64,000 nucleotides of DNA, taken from Bacteroides fragilis. Its GTDB lineage: Bacteria; Bacteroidota; Bacteroidia; Bacteroidales; Bacteroidaceae. The notes beneath the pieces are model-generated. The model searched no databases and was not told the DNA's origin. It worked only from the letters and a program-made list of their open reading frames with translations. The DNA is taken from contig NZ_SZUU01000004.1 of the NCBI RefSeq assembly GCF_019583405.1, positions 124,001 to 188,000 on the forward strand, written 5' to 3'. Of the stretch, positions 8,837-18,078 are shown piece by piece; within the stretch, counting starts at the first letter, position 1, and the number at the start of each line of letters is the position of its first letter. The position numbers and the translations under genes were made by a program.

Positions 8837-11539
8837 TTATTTTTCCGGATTTCTGCCGGTTTGCTTAACCAGTTCTCTGATTTTCTCATTCAGGCTTTCG
8901 GCTTTCATGAGCTGTTCCAGTGTCAGATGCATCCGGTAACGCCAGTAGTGACGGGGATTGGCAGGGACATTGATCCGTTCTTCCTGCACGTTCGGGTTGC
9001 GCCATCTTCCGTCCATCGACAACCAATCTTGTAGTGACAGAATGCAAAGGATGGAGTTACTGTAGAGGTGGTTGCGGACCACTTCTTCACACAGTTCCGG
9101 TGTTGCTACGGCAGGGGCGGCACCATAATGCCCCAGCATCTGATTGTAGTAACGTTGAGTCTGTTGATAATCCTCTTCCCACCATCCGCGTAAAGTCGAC
9201 ATGTCATGGGTAGAGAATGTGCAAACCGAGCGATACGGGTATTCGTTCAGGCGACCGAACTCTTCAGCCGGGTTCTTGGGCATCCGCTGGATTTCGAGAC
9301 TCAGAATGCGTAGGTCGTTCATCACCCATGCCACGCAATCCGGTATCATTCCCAAATCTTCACCACATACCAGCATGCGGGTCGACTGAGTCAGTTGTGG
9401 CAGTTTCTTCATGGCTTGTTGTTGCCAGAAGTCATTATGGCGATGATAATAATACTGATCGTAAAGTCGGTTGAATGCTGCTTTCTCCCAATCGTTCAGG
9501 GCACGGTAGATGAAGTCGTGCTGTACTCCGATACGCGGATGAAAGAGGTTCGTGTCCTTACGGTCGGGCACAAACAGTACGTCACTTATCAAGGCGTACA
9601 ATCCGTCTCTGATCCATATGCTGTCTTCATCGTTCTTGCCGGCAAAGAAAGCTTCCACTTTGCGTTGAGTGTCGAACTCCGGACGCATGCGGTACACTTC
9701 GTACGTGTCGGTCGGCTCAATAAAGGTTTGTTTGACGTAGTCGGTGTGAGGACCAAACACTTGTCCGAGGAAGTACTCGTGGATATAAGGTGTCAGGAAC
9801 TCTTCGCGGAAAGGTAGTCCGTAGCTTTCTATCTCTTCACGACTCATGGGCAGTGCGGGAACAAACTGCCCCAGTAATCCATGCACGGCATTCATCGGGA
9901 TTTCCCAAATGCGGAAAAATCCCAGAATATGGTCGATGCGGTAAGCGTCGAAATACTCGGCCATCTTTTGGAAACGTTTCATCCACCATTTATAGCCGTC
10001 CTTTTCCATTACGTCCCAATTGTAGGTGGGGAAACCCCAGTTCTGCCCGTTGACAGAAAAATCATCGGGTGGGGCACCGGCCTGTCCGTTGAGATTGAAA
10101 TAATAGGGCTCTGTCCAGGCTTCCACACTGTTGCGGCTGATGCCGATAGGGATATCTCCCTTTAGTACCACTCCGTGCTCGCGGGCATAAGTGGTTGCTT
10201 CCAGCAGTTGTAAGTGGAGGTTGAACTGTATATAGAAATAGATGGCGATATTGGGGTAGACTTCCGTACCGGGACGGCAAAGCTCTTCAATCTCTTGTGC
10301 ATTATATTCCGAATATTTAGGCCATTCGCGGAAGTTTGGTGTCCGGTATACGTCACGCAGATAACTGAAGGCAGCATAGGGTTGCAGCCATTCTTTGTTG
10401 GCCTCAAAGAAATCACGGAAGGCTTTCGAAGCCAATACTTTTTCTCCTTCTTGCTTGAATAGCTGATGGAAATATTCCCATTTTCCCCGGTTCACTGCTT
10501 CGTAGTCGATGGCAGAAAGTGAATTCAACTCTTTCTGTTTTTGGTTGAAAGCGGTAGCGACTTCTTTATCTTTCAGGGTACCCATCTGTTTAAGGTCGGC
10601 ATACATCGGGTGGAAAGCATAGATGGAAATACTATTGTAAGGATAGGAATCTGTCCATGTATGGGTCATGGTGGTGTCATTGATCGGTAGGATCTGTACC
10701 ACTTTCTGGTTGGTACTGACTGCCCAGTCCACCATTCGTTTCAGGTCCCCAAAGTCTCCTACACCGAAACTTTTCTCCGATTTGAGTGAAAATACGGGGA
10801 CGGCCACTCCTGCACCTTTCCAGGCCGGAACGTCAAAGTAGACATATCGGTCGGAAATAACCAGTGTTTCGTTTGCTTTAATCTCGGGGGCAGCCATGTA
10901 ACGGTTAGGATTGTTTTCCCAAGCTTCAGCTTTCTTCTCTTCCTTATTATATAATACAAATTTGTACTCTAATGGAAATTCCAGTTTAGATGCATCCAAT
11001 TCGGCTTGCCATTCCGGAAAGTTGATGTCGCTCATAGGCCATGCTTTGTCCGGGTTCCAGTTGCCAAGGGCTTTCTGATTGTCACAGATGGCCAGACAGT
11101 AGTTGCCGTTGATGCGCGGAGCATAAGCCTTGATCATCAATCCTTTTTTGTAGCTTTTGGGGGCTGTACTCCGGTCGCGGTGTGCCAGAAGCGATTCGGT
11201 GAATGCCGAACTGTAGAAATACTGTTGCTCCGGAAGGTTCTTCCAGCAATCATTGATGCGCATACTTTTTTTGTTATCCGCAGGCAGGTAGACACGCCGG
11301 GGGAAAGAGTTCCATTCCGTACGGATGATCTTGTTGTCGCGATAAATGTGATAACTGTATTCTACCACTCCTTTTGCCGGTAATTGAATAGCTATTTCAT
11401 TGCTCCAATGGATACCGTCTACTGTGATGAGGGAGATAGCTTTATCCGGATCATTGTTTCCAAGTTCGGGTACAGAACCTAATATTCTGACTTCTTCTCC
11501 CCAACTTGTGCGATACTCGATATGAAATGATACTATCAT
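8837..11539 (-). CDS. malQ: 4-alpha-glucanotransferase (GH77) with N-terminal CBM20 modules
   Basis: Amylomaltase that transfers alpha-1,4-glucan segments between maltodextrins. The 900 aa match the long DPE2-like form found in Bacteroidetes: two starch-binding CBM20-type modules at about residues 1-110 and 130-235 (WNPDKAWPM, YRVFDVPAW-like repeats), then the GH77 barrel. Catalytic signatures are visible: YRIDHILGFFR near residue 534 (nucleophile Asp), CGEDLGMIP near 726 (acid/base Glu) and STHDMSTLRG near 776 (third Asp). No signal peptide, so cytoplasmic processing of imported malto-oligosaccharides is likely. It is transcribed alone. Confidence 0.95.
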   Translation of the reverse strand: MIVSFHIEYRTSWGEEVRILGSVPELGNNDPDKAISLITVDGIHWSNEIAIQLPAKGVVEYSYHIYRDNKIIRTEWNSFPRRVYLPADNKKSMRINDCWKNLPEQQYFYSSAFTESLLAHRDRSTAPKSYKKGLMIKAYAPRINGNYCLAICDNQKALGNWNPDKAWPMSDINFPEWQAELDASKLEFPLEYKFVLYNKEEKKAEAWENNPNRYMAAPEIKANETLVISDRYVYFDVPAWKGAGVAVPVFSLKSEKSFGVGDFGDLKRMVDWAVSTNQKVVQILPINDTTMTHTWTDSYPYNSISIYAFHPMYADLKQMGTLKDKEVATAFNQKQKELNSLSAIDYEAVNRGKWEYFHQLFKQEGEKVLASKAFRDFFEANKEWLQPYAAFSYLRDVYRTPNFREWPKYSEYNAQEIEELCRPGTEVYPNIAIYFYIQFNLHLQLLEATTYAREHGVVLKGDIPIGISRNSVEAWTEPYYFNLNGQAGAPPDDFSVNGQNWGFPTYNWDVMEKDGYKWWMKRFQKMAEYFDAYRIDHILGFFRIWEIPMNAVHGLLGQFVPALPMSREEIESYGLPFREEFLTPYIHEYFLGQVFGPHTDYVKQTFIEPTDTYEVYRMRPEFDTQRKVEAFFAGKNDEDSIWIRDGLYALISDVLFVPDRKDTNLFHPRIGVQHDFIYRALNDWEKAAFNRLYDQYYYHRHNDFWQQQAMKKLPQLTQSTRMLVCGEDLGMIPDCVAWVMNDLRILSLEIQRMPKNPAEEFGRLNEYPYRSVCTFSTHDMSTLRGWWEEDYQQTQRYYNQMLGHYGAAPAVATPELCEEVVRNHLYSNSILCILSLQDWLSMDGRWRNPNVQEERINVPANPRHYWRYRMHLTLEQLMKAESLNEKIRELVKQTGRNPEK

Positions 11540-11669
11540 ATATATTAGATTTAATTTTTGACTAATGATTTTGCAAGTATAGAAATATTCTACGTATGTC
11601 GTATCTCTACTCTCGTCGAACTACTTTAAAATAGTATGCAAACGTTTGTGCTATTTATGTTATTAAACA

Positions 11670-11697
11670 TTGAAAGGAGCCAAGAGGCTCCTTTCAA
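11670..11697 (-). terminator. Terminator after nrdJ
   Basis: Perfect 12-bp hairpin TTGAAAGGAGCC / GGCTCCTTTCAA with a 4-nt loop, 40 bp downstream of the nrdJ stop. The T tract on the minus strand is weak (TGTTTAAT). Confidence 0.65.
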
Positions 11698-11736
11698 CGC
11701 TTTTGCTTATATATTAATCATTTACAGGTTTGTTTT

Positions 11737-14304
11737 TTATCCGCATCTGGATGCGCCGCAAGTGGTACAGATGAGGCAACCTTCCTGATAAACCAATGTC
11801 TCATTTCCGCAGTTCGGGCACTTCTTGCCTTTGGCTTCCGTTCCGTCCTGCACATATTTCTTCAGTGCACGTTCTACACCATTTTTCCAGGTATTGATGT
11901 TTTCGCTGTCCAATTGCAGTGAACCTACCAGTTTGATGACCTGCTCGATCGGCATTCTCCAGCGGAGCACACCTGAGATCAGTTTGGCATAGTTCCAATA
12001 TTCTTTGTTGAACTTCTCGGACAGACCTTCGATTGTCATTTTGTATCCGCGTTTGTTTTCAAACTGGAAGTCGTAACGTTTGTTTCCGTTCTCATCGACA
12101 TTCTTGATGATGCGTCCGGTGTTTACACTTTTCGGAATAATAATTCCTTCGTCGTCGTCCTGCAGACCGGTGAATATTTCGTAAGGTCTGCCGTCGAGCA
12201 GGCCGACCAAGGCTACCCATTTCTCTTTATTGTTCTGGAAACGCACAACATCAGCTTCAAGTATCGGCGGACGTACTTCGACTACCGTTGGCGGCTTACA
12301 AGGAGGAAGCTCTTCTTTCTTGTCTTTGTCGGACTTCGCAGAGATAAGCACTCCTGAACGGGAACCGTCACGGTAAACCGTACAGCCTTTACAACCGGAC
12401 TTCCATGCTTCGACATACAGGCGGTTCACCAGTTCCTCGTCTACATCGTTCGGCAGGTTAATGGTCACACTGATGGAGTGGTCCACCCATTTCTGGATTT
12501 TGCCTTGCATACGGACTTTCATTAACCAGTCTACGTCGTTTGAAGTGGCTTTATAATAAGGAGACTTGGCCACCAGTTCATCCACCTCTTCCTGAGTATA
12601 TCGTTTGGCGGGATCGTAACCATTCGCTTCCATCCAGGTTACGAATTTGTGGTGGAACACGATGTATTCTTCAAAAGCGTCTCCGGTTTCGTCTACAAAG
12701 TCAACGCGTACGTTGGTGTCATTCGGGTTCACTTTTCTTCTGCGTTTATATACCGGAAGGAATACAGGCTCGATACCTGAGGTTGTCTGAGTCATCAGAC
12801 TGGTTGTTCCGGTAGGAGCGATGGTCAGACACGCAATATTACGGCGACCATATTTCTTCATGTCTTCATACAATGCCGGATCAGCTTCGCGCAAGCGGTT
12901 GATGAACGGGTTGTTCTTTTCTCTTTCCGTATCGTATACATCGAATGCACCACGCTCTTTGGCCATATCTACCGATGAACGGTAAGCACCCAGTGCTACG
13001 GCTTTGTGTACTTTCTCGGAGAAATCTGTTGCTTCTTCTGTTCCATAACGCATTCCGAGTGCGGCGAGCATATCGCCTTCGGCAGTGATACCGACACCGG
13101 TACGTCTTCCCTGACCACTCTTCTTATAAATCTTTTCCCACAAACCGCGTTCAGTGTGTTTCACTTCTTCGTTTTCCGGATCCAGATCTATCTTCTCCAT
13201 GATGCGTTCTATCTTTTCCAATTCCAGATCGATGATATCATCCATGATGCGCTGAGCCAGTGCTACATGTTTATGGAAGAGGTCAAAGTCAAAGTAGGCA
13301 TCTTTGGTGAACGGATTGACTACGTATGAATATAGATTGATGGCCAACAGTCGGCAAGAATCGTAGGGGCATAACGGAATTTCACCACAAGGATTTGTCG
13401 AAACCGTTTTATATCCCAAATCTGCATAACAGTCGGGCACTGATTCACGGATAATGGTATCCCAGAACAATACGCCCGGTTCAGCCGATTTCCATGCATT
13501 ATGCACAATCTTCTTCCACAAGTTGGAAGCATCGATCTCTTTCACCGTAGTGGGATGGTCAGAGTCAATGGGGTATTGTTGGGTATACTTTCTGCCTTCT
13601 ACAGCTGCTGCCATGAATGCATCATCCAGCTTTACTGAAACATTGGCACCTGTAACCTTGCCTTCTGTCATTTTTGCATCAATGAATGCTTCGGAATCCG
13701 GATGCTTGATCGATACACTGAGCATCAACGCACCGCGGCGTCCGTCTTGGGCAACTTCACGTGTAGAATTAGAATAACGTTCCATGAATGGGACCAGCCC
13801 GGTAGAAGTCAGGGCTGAGTTTTTCACAGGAGAACCTTTGGGACGGATATGGGAGAGGTCATGACCTACACCTCCGCGTCTTTTCATTAGTTGCACCTGC
13901 TCTTCATCTATTTTGATGATAGCTCCGTATGAATCGGCAGAACCATCAATACCAATCACAAAGCAATTGGAAAGTGAAGCAACTTGATAATCGTTACCGA
14001 TACCTGTCATCGGACTGCCTTGCGGCACGATATACTTAAAATGGTCAAAAAGCTCAAACAGCTGTTCGGAGCTTAGTGCGTTTGGGTACTTTGCCTCGAT
14101 GCGGGCCACTTCGTTAGCAAGTCTCCAATGCATGTCCTTCGGTGATTTCTCGTAAATATTTCCGAAAGAGTCTTTTACTGCGTATTTGTTTACCCAAACT
14201 CGCGCAGCAAGTTCATCGCCCTGAAAATATCGTAAAGATTCTTCGTAGGCTTCCTCGTAAGAGTAAATTTGCTTTTCCACGATGCAATGTGTCTTAGATA
14301 TCAT
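11737..14304 (-). CDS. nrdJ: Adenosylcobalamin-dependent ribonucleotide reductase (class II)
   Basis: Reduces ribonucleotides to deoxyribonucleotides using adenosylcobalamin to make the thiyl radical, without an oxygen-dependent NrdB subunit. I use ATG 14304 (MISKTHCIVEKQIYSYEE), about 855 aa; the longer frame to 14385 lies upstream of the predicted start point. Core motifs include NPCGEIPLC near residue 306 with the active-site Cys/Glu, SNCFVIG, and TIAPTGTTS. The C-terminus is a zinc-ribbon-like tail, CPNCG...CTTCG, expected to carry the redox-shuttle cysteines. It is a single gene with its own promoter and terminator. No cobalamin riboswitch is visible upstream. Confidence 0.94.
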   Translation of the reverse strand: MISKTHCIVEKQIYSYEEAYEESLRYFQGDELAARVWVNKYAVKDSFGNIYEKSPKDMHWRLANEVARIEAKYPNALSSEQLFELFDHFKYIVPQGSPMTGIGNDYQVASLSNCFVIGIDGSADSYGAIIKIDEEQVQLMKRRGGVGHDLSHIRPKGSPVKNSALTSTGLVPFMERYSNSTREVAQDGRRGALMLSVSIKHPDSEAFIDAKMTEGKVTGANVSVKLDDAFMAAAVEGRKYTQQYPIDSDHPTTVKEIDASNLWKKIVHNAWKSAEPGVLFWDTIIRESVPDCYADLGYKTVSTNPCGEIPLCPYDSCRLLAINLYSYVVNPFTKDAYFDFDLFHKHVALAQRIMDDIIDLELEKIERIMEKIDLDPENEEVKHTERGLWEKIYKKSGQGRRTGVGITAEGDMLAALGMRYGTEEATDFSEKVHKAVALGAYRSSVDMAKERGAFDVYDTEREKNNPFINRLREADPALYEDMKKYGRRNIACLTIAPTGTTSLMTQTTSGIEPVFLPVYKRRRKVNPNDTNVRVDFVDETGDAFEEYIVFHHKFVTWMEANGYDPAKRYTQEEVDELVAKSPYYKATSNDVDWLMKVRMQGKIQKWVDHSISVTINLPNDVDEELVNRLYVEAWKSGCKGCTVYRDGSRSGVLISAKSDKDKKEELPPCKPPTVVEVRPPILEADVVRFQNNKEKWVALVGLLDGRPYEIFTGLQDDDEGIIIPKSVNTGRIIKNVDENGNKRYDFQFENKRGYKMTIEGLSEKFNKEYWNYAKLISGVLRWRMPIEQVIKLVGSLQLDSENINTWKNGVERALKKYVQDGTEAKGKKCPNCGNETLVYQEGCLICTTCGASRCG

Positions 14305-14355
14305 TATTAATAAGTAAATATGTAGAAGCTTACTTATCATTAACAAACGTGCCTG

Positions 14356-14386
14356 CAAAGCTATGAATGTTTTTTGGTATATCAAA
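14356..14386 (-). promoter_or_regulatory. nrdJ promoter
   Basis: Full Bacteroides-type promoter on the minus strand: TTTG (14383-14386), 19 bp, TAGCTTTG (14356-14363). The start point would be near 14349, which makes ATG 14304 the first sensible start codon with a leader of about 45 nt. Confidence 0.75.
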
Positions 14387-14544
14387 ATAAAAACGAGATA
14401 ATTTATTAACCGGTACTAAGTTATCCGTTTATAAATGATAAGCAATTGATAAACAAATGAATGATGGTTTTGTTCAGTGCCTGAAGTTTTCCAAAAAGAA
14501 AATTAATCTAAATTGGAAATGAGATAGAATGATTATTCTTTTTA

Positions 14545-14552
14545 TATCTTTG
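14545..14552 (+). promoter_or_regulatory. -7 box of nitroreductase promoter
   Basis: TATCTTTG. The start point near 14559 leaves only 6-9 nt before ATG 14565, so the message would be almost leaderless. It rules out the in-frame ATG at 14529. Confidence 0.55.
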
Positions 14553-14564
14553 CAGAAAAAAGAT

Positions 14565-15317
14565 ATGATGGATACAGTTAAGAACAGAAGAACTATCCGC
14601 AAATATCAGCAAAAAGATATTACGTCGGATTTGTTAAATGATTTGCTTGAAACTTCATTTCGTGCTTCTACGATGGGCGGAATGCAGCTTTATAGTGTGG
14701 TTGTCACTCGTGATGCCGAGAAAAAAGAAATACTTTCTCCGGCTCATTTTAACCAGCCGATGATAAAGTCTGCGCCGGTGGTGTTGACATTTTGCGCAGA
14801 TTTCCGTCGTTTCTGCAAATATTGTCAGGAAAGGAATGCGGAACCGGGATATGATAATTTAATGTCTTTTTTGAATGCGGCTATGGATACTTTATTGGTT
14901 GCACAAACCTTTTGTACGCTTGCCGAAGAGGCCGGACTGGGTATTTGTTATTTGGGTACTACTACTTACAATCCTCAAATGATAATTGATGCTTTACACT
15001 TGCCGGAACTGGTATTTCCCATTACTACTGTAACAGTGGGATATCCGGCGGAATCTCCTAAACAAGTAGATCGTCTGCCTATAGAAGGTATCATACATGA
15101 AGAGAGTTATCACGATTATACAGCCGAAGATATAAACCGGCTGTATGCTTATAAGGAGTCCTTACCAGAGAATAAGCAGTTTATAGAGGAGAATCATAAG
15201 GAGACTTTGGCTCAAGTGTTTACAGATGTTCGTTATACAAAGAAGGATAATGAATTTATGTCTGAAAATCTGTTGAAAGTACTTCGCCAACAAGGCTTTA
15301 TGAATGATGGGCAATAA
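14565..15317 (+). CDS. Nitroreductase-family NAD(P)H oxidoreductase
   Basis: FMN-dependent oxidoreductase of the NfsA-like nitroreductase group, 250 aa from ATG 14565. The N-terminal NRRTIRKYQQKDI is the FMN-phosphate-binding arginine motif. ASTMGGMQLYSVVV and GLGICYLGTT are further family blocks, and the C-terminus IHEESYHDY is typical of NfsA/FRase I-like proteins. A CKYCQER stretch at about residues 86-92 adds two cysteines. Physiological substrate unknown; quinones, flavins or nitroaromatics are typical. It is convergent with dnaA and shares the hairpin at 15332-15392. Confidence 0.88.
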   Translation: MMDTVKNRRTIRKYQQKDITSDLLNDLLETSFRASTMGGMQLYSVVVTRDAEKKEILSPAHFNQPMIKSAPVVLTFCADFRRFCKYCQERNAEPGYDNLMSFLNAAMDTLLVAQTFCTLAEEAGLGICYLGTTTYNPQMIIDALHLPELVFPITTVTVGYPAESPKQVDRLPIEGIIHEESYHDYTAEDINRLYAYKESLPENKQFIEENHKETLAQVFTDVRYTKKDNEFMSENLLKVLRQQGFMNDGQ

Positions 15318-15331
15318 CTGGCGGTGATTAA

Positions 15332-15406
15332 TAAACAGCGAACGATGAACAGCTTGCATGATTGGTTGCAAATGTTCATCGTTCACTGTTTATCGTTCAC
15401 TGTTTA
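15332..15406. terminator. Convergent hairpin overlapping the end of dnaA
   Basis: Arms at 15332-15351 and 15373-15392 are inverted repeats with one mismatch (TAAACAGCGAACGATGAACA on the left). A second copy of the right-arm core, TCGTTCACTGTTTA, follows at 15393-15406. The last codons and stop of dnaA lie inside this repeat. Confidence 0.65.
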
Positions 15407-16817
15407 TATTTCTTTTCTTTAGTAAAGTTTCTATGTTTTCCAGATCGGACCGGAAGCTTTTATCAACTTCGCACTGGCCTTTTACTGTTTTGCATGCATG
15501 TAAAACGGTAGCATGATCTTTATTTCCAATAAATTTTCCGATTTTAGAAGTTGAGAAGTCGGTATGTGTCTTGGCTAAATACATAGCCACCTGGCGTGCC
15601 TGTACGACTTCTCTTTTTCTTGATTTGGTATGGATGGCAGATGATTCCAGATCAAAGTGTTTGCAAACTACATTGATGATATCATCGATGGTGACAGCTT
15701 TTGTCTCACAACGAACGACTTTGCGGACAATACGTTGTGCCAGATCCAAATCGATTTCTTTGTTGTAAATAGTAGAGTGGGCCATGATGGAAATAACGAT
15801 ACCTTCCAGATCACGCACGCTTTCATTTACATTTTCGGCGATATAGTCAATCACTTCCGAAGGGAATTGTAATCCATCCCGATGAATTTTATTTCTTAAA
15901 ATATTTTTTCTCAGTTCTACGGTCGGTTTCTCCAGTTCGGCTACCATTCCCCATTTGAATCGGGTTAGTAAGCGCTCTTCCATGCCTTGCAGTAATACGG
16001 GAGCACGGTCGGAAGTTAATATCAGCTGTTTGCCGTTTTGGTGTAGGTGATTGAAGATATGGAAGAAAGTGTTTTGTGTTTTGGTGACACCTGCAAATTC
16101 TTGAATATCATCAATAATTAATACATCAATTGTTTGGTAGAAGTTGATGAAGTCATTCGTTGTATTGTTACGCACAGAGTCAGTGTATTGTACTTGAAAC
16201 AAGTGTGCTGAAACATATAGCACTCTTTTATCCGGATACAACTCTTTGATACGGGTACCAATGGCATTGGCCAAATGGGTTTTTCCTACTCCCGATGCAC
16301 CATGGAGAAACAGCGGATTGAAGACTGTTTTTGCCGGATTCTCAGCTACAGCTTCGGCAACACTTCTTGAAAGCTTATTACTGTATCCTTCAATAAAGGT
16401 CTCAAAATTATAGTTCGGATTTAGATGTGGGTCAAGGTCCTGAACGGCCGGTGCCCGCAACAACCCCGGAGCTTTCCTTTCATCAATGCGGGGAAGTCCG
16501 GACTGGGGAATAGCCGTAGAGCGGGTAGTAGACTCCTGATTCACGGTTGCCCCTGAACTTTTGTCTACCAGCACGTTGTACATCAACTTGGTGCCGTCTC
16601 CTATAACCTTATATAATGTCTTACGTAGCAAGTCCACAAATTTATCTTCCAGAAATTCATAGAAAAACTGGCTGGGAACTTGTACGATCAACGTTTTGTC
16701 CTCATATTTTAAAGGAACAATGGGAACAAACCATGTTTTGTATGTCGACTCAGGAACATTGTCTCTAATAATTTCAAGACAGCGGTTCCATAGGCCGACA
16801 TGACTCGATTCACTCAT
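15390..16817 (-). CDS. dnaA: Chromosomal replication initiator DnaA
   Basis: AAA+ initiator that binds DnaA boxes and opens the origin, 475 aa. Domain I (about 1-85, [15 protein letters not shown] and KTWFVPI), a linker, then the AAA+ domain with Walker [10 protein letters not shown] near residue 172 and Walker B VLIIDDI near 234. The C-terminal DNA-binding domain carries the DnaA signature [15 protein letters not shown] near 430-445. It is not followed by dnaN or recF, and I see no cluster of DnaA boxes upstream, so the gene is not evidence for oriC here. The final residues NSER are encoded within an inverted repeat. Confidence 0.97.
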   Translation of the reverse strand: MSESSHVGLWNRCLEIIRDNVPESTYKTWFVPIVPLKYEDKTLIVQVPSQFFYEFLEDKFVDLLRKTLYKVIGDGTKLMYNVLVDKSSGATVNQESTTRSTAIPQSGLPRIDERKAPGLLRAPAVQDLDPHLNPNYNFETFIEGYSNKLSRSVAEAVAENPAKTVFNPLFLHGASGVGKTHLANAIGTRIKELYPDKRVLYVSAHLFQVQYTDSVRNNTTNDFINFYQTIDVLIIDDIQEFAGVTKTQNTFFHIFNHLHQNGKQLILTSDRAPVLLQGMEERLLTRFKWGMVAELEKPTVELRKNILRNKIHRDGLQFPSEVIDYIAENVNESVRDLEGIVISIMAHSTIYNKEIDLDLAQRIVRKVVRCETKAVTIDDIINVVCKHFDLESSAIHTKSRKREVVQARQVAMYLAKTHTDFSTSKIGKFIGNKDHATVLHACKTVKGQCEVDKSFRSDLENIETLLKKRNINSER

Positions 16818-17165
16818 AGCGGCTGTAATACATTTATTAATTAAGCAAAACTTCTACGATTGCAAAATTGGGAATCTTATTCGAGAAAAACAAATCTCCT
16901 TTTTCTTGTATTTCTCACTGAAAGAATAATGTGTTTACTTTCAATGACTTATCCCTTCCCCATAAAATACTTCTCATAGGAAGCTATTGCTTTTTTATAA
17001 CTACTTGTTAGTTAATCAATTATCAGAGAAATTTCCACGTACTGTTTTTGAACCTGATAAGCTGTACAGATATCCTTTCTGTCTATGGATAGACTTTTGA
17101 AGGATTTCATCCTGTCCTTGTTTTGTGGGCTCTTATTTAGATAAATTCTATTTAAGAGGTTTCAC
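16818..17165. other. 348-bp gap upstream of dnaA
   Basis: Lies between the dnaA start and the stop of the MCE gene; both are on the minus strand. It is AT-rich, with no strict TAnnTTTG box for dnaA, no consensus DnaA boxes and no convincing reading frame. Confidence 0.5.
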
Positions 17166-18059
17166 CTACTTATCTTTTTTGCCAAACAGAGAGAAGTGGA
17201 CATATCGTTTGGGATGTTCCTTCAGGTCTTCAAGCAAACTTGCTGCATTGATGGTAGTTTGGTTCAGGTTATTGTATAATTGTGGATCGTTTAGCAGCAA
17301 ACCAACGGTATTGTCTTTGCTGTTAAGCTTTTCTGTAAGCATTTTTACGTTACTAAGGGTTGCGTCTATTTTTTTGAACGTAGTGGCATAATCAATCTCT
17401 TTCAGATTGCCACTGATTACGACAAAATTATCTCCGATGGTATTCAGCTTCCCTGTTAATTGTGGAATGTCATTATTCATCAATACTTTCAGCTGGCGGC
17501 TGGTAACTTCCAGATTGGCCGTCGTCTTTTCAATAGAATGTAGAGTTGCCGGAATACTTTGATCCGTCATAATCGTGTTCAGTGAAGTTAGGATGGAATC
17601 TAATTTAGGTAGCATCTTTTCTACAGCAGGCATCATAGCTGCTACTTTTTCCATCATTCCGTTGTTCAGCGTTCCGGGAATTGTATCACCTACCATATAA
17701 CGTTCGCGCGGATTATTAGCCAATAAGATATTCATTCTTACTCCTCCCATCAGTTCGGGCACCAATTCGGCAGAGCTTCCTTTCGGTATGCGAAGATCAG
17801 TGTCTACTTCTACTTCCACGATGACATTTTCCGGTTGGTTGTAATCATAGGCAATATCACGGACAATGCCTACGCGGACACCATCAGCGAATACCGGACT
17901 CGATTGTGCCAGGCCGTTTACATTATGGAATTTCACATAAAAATAGCTGGCAGGCTTAAACATATTAATGCCCTTCAGATAGTTAATTCCGAAGACAAGT
18001 AAGCACAAGGCCGCAATACCTGCTATTCCTATTCTGACTTCTTTCGTAATGAGTTTCAT
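17166..18059 (-). CDS. MCE/MlaD-family lipid-transport substrate-binding protein
   Basis: Membrane-anchored periplasmic protein of the mammalian-cell-entry (MlaD) family, which forms hexameric rings for lipid transfer between membranes. The 297 aa have one N-terminal transmembrane helix (about 7-26, IGIAGIAALCLLVFGINYL), then the MCE domain at about 37-115 with ANGVRVGIVRDI-like and VPELMGGVRMNI segments, then a long helical tail (about 130-290). It starts 19 bp after the amidase gene and is surely co-transcribed. No MlaE/MlaF partners are in view, so the transporter must be encoded elsewhere. Confidence 0.9.
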   Translation of the reverse strand: MKLITKEVRIGIAGIAALCLLVFGINYLKGINMFKPASYFYVKFHNVNGLAQSSPVFADGVRVGIVRDIAYDYNQPENVIVEVEVDTDLRIPKGSSAELVPELMGGVRMNILLANNPRERYMVGDTIPGTLNNGMMEKVAAMMPAVEKMLPKLDSILTSLNTIMTDQSIPATLHSIEKTTANLEVTSRQLKVLMNNDIPQLTGKLNTIGDNFVVISGNLKEIDYATTFKKIDATLSNVKMLTEKLNSKDNTVGLLLNDPQLYNNLNQTTINAASLLEDLKEHPKRYVHFSLFGKKDK

Positions 18060-18078
18060 GTTTTGTTATTTAGTCTTT

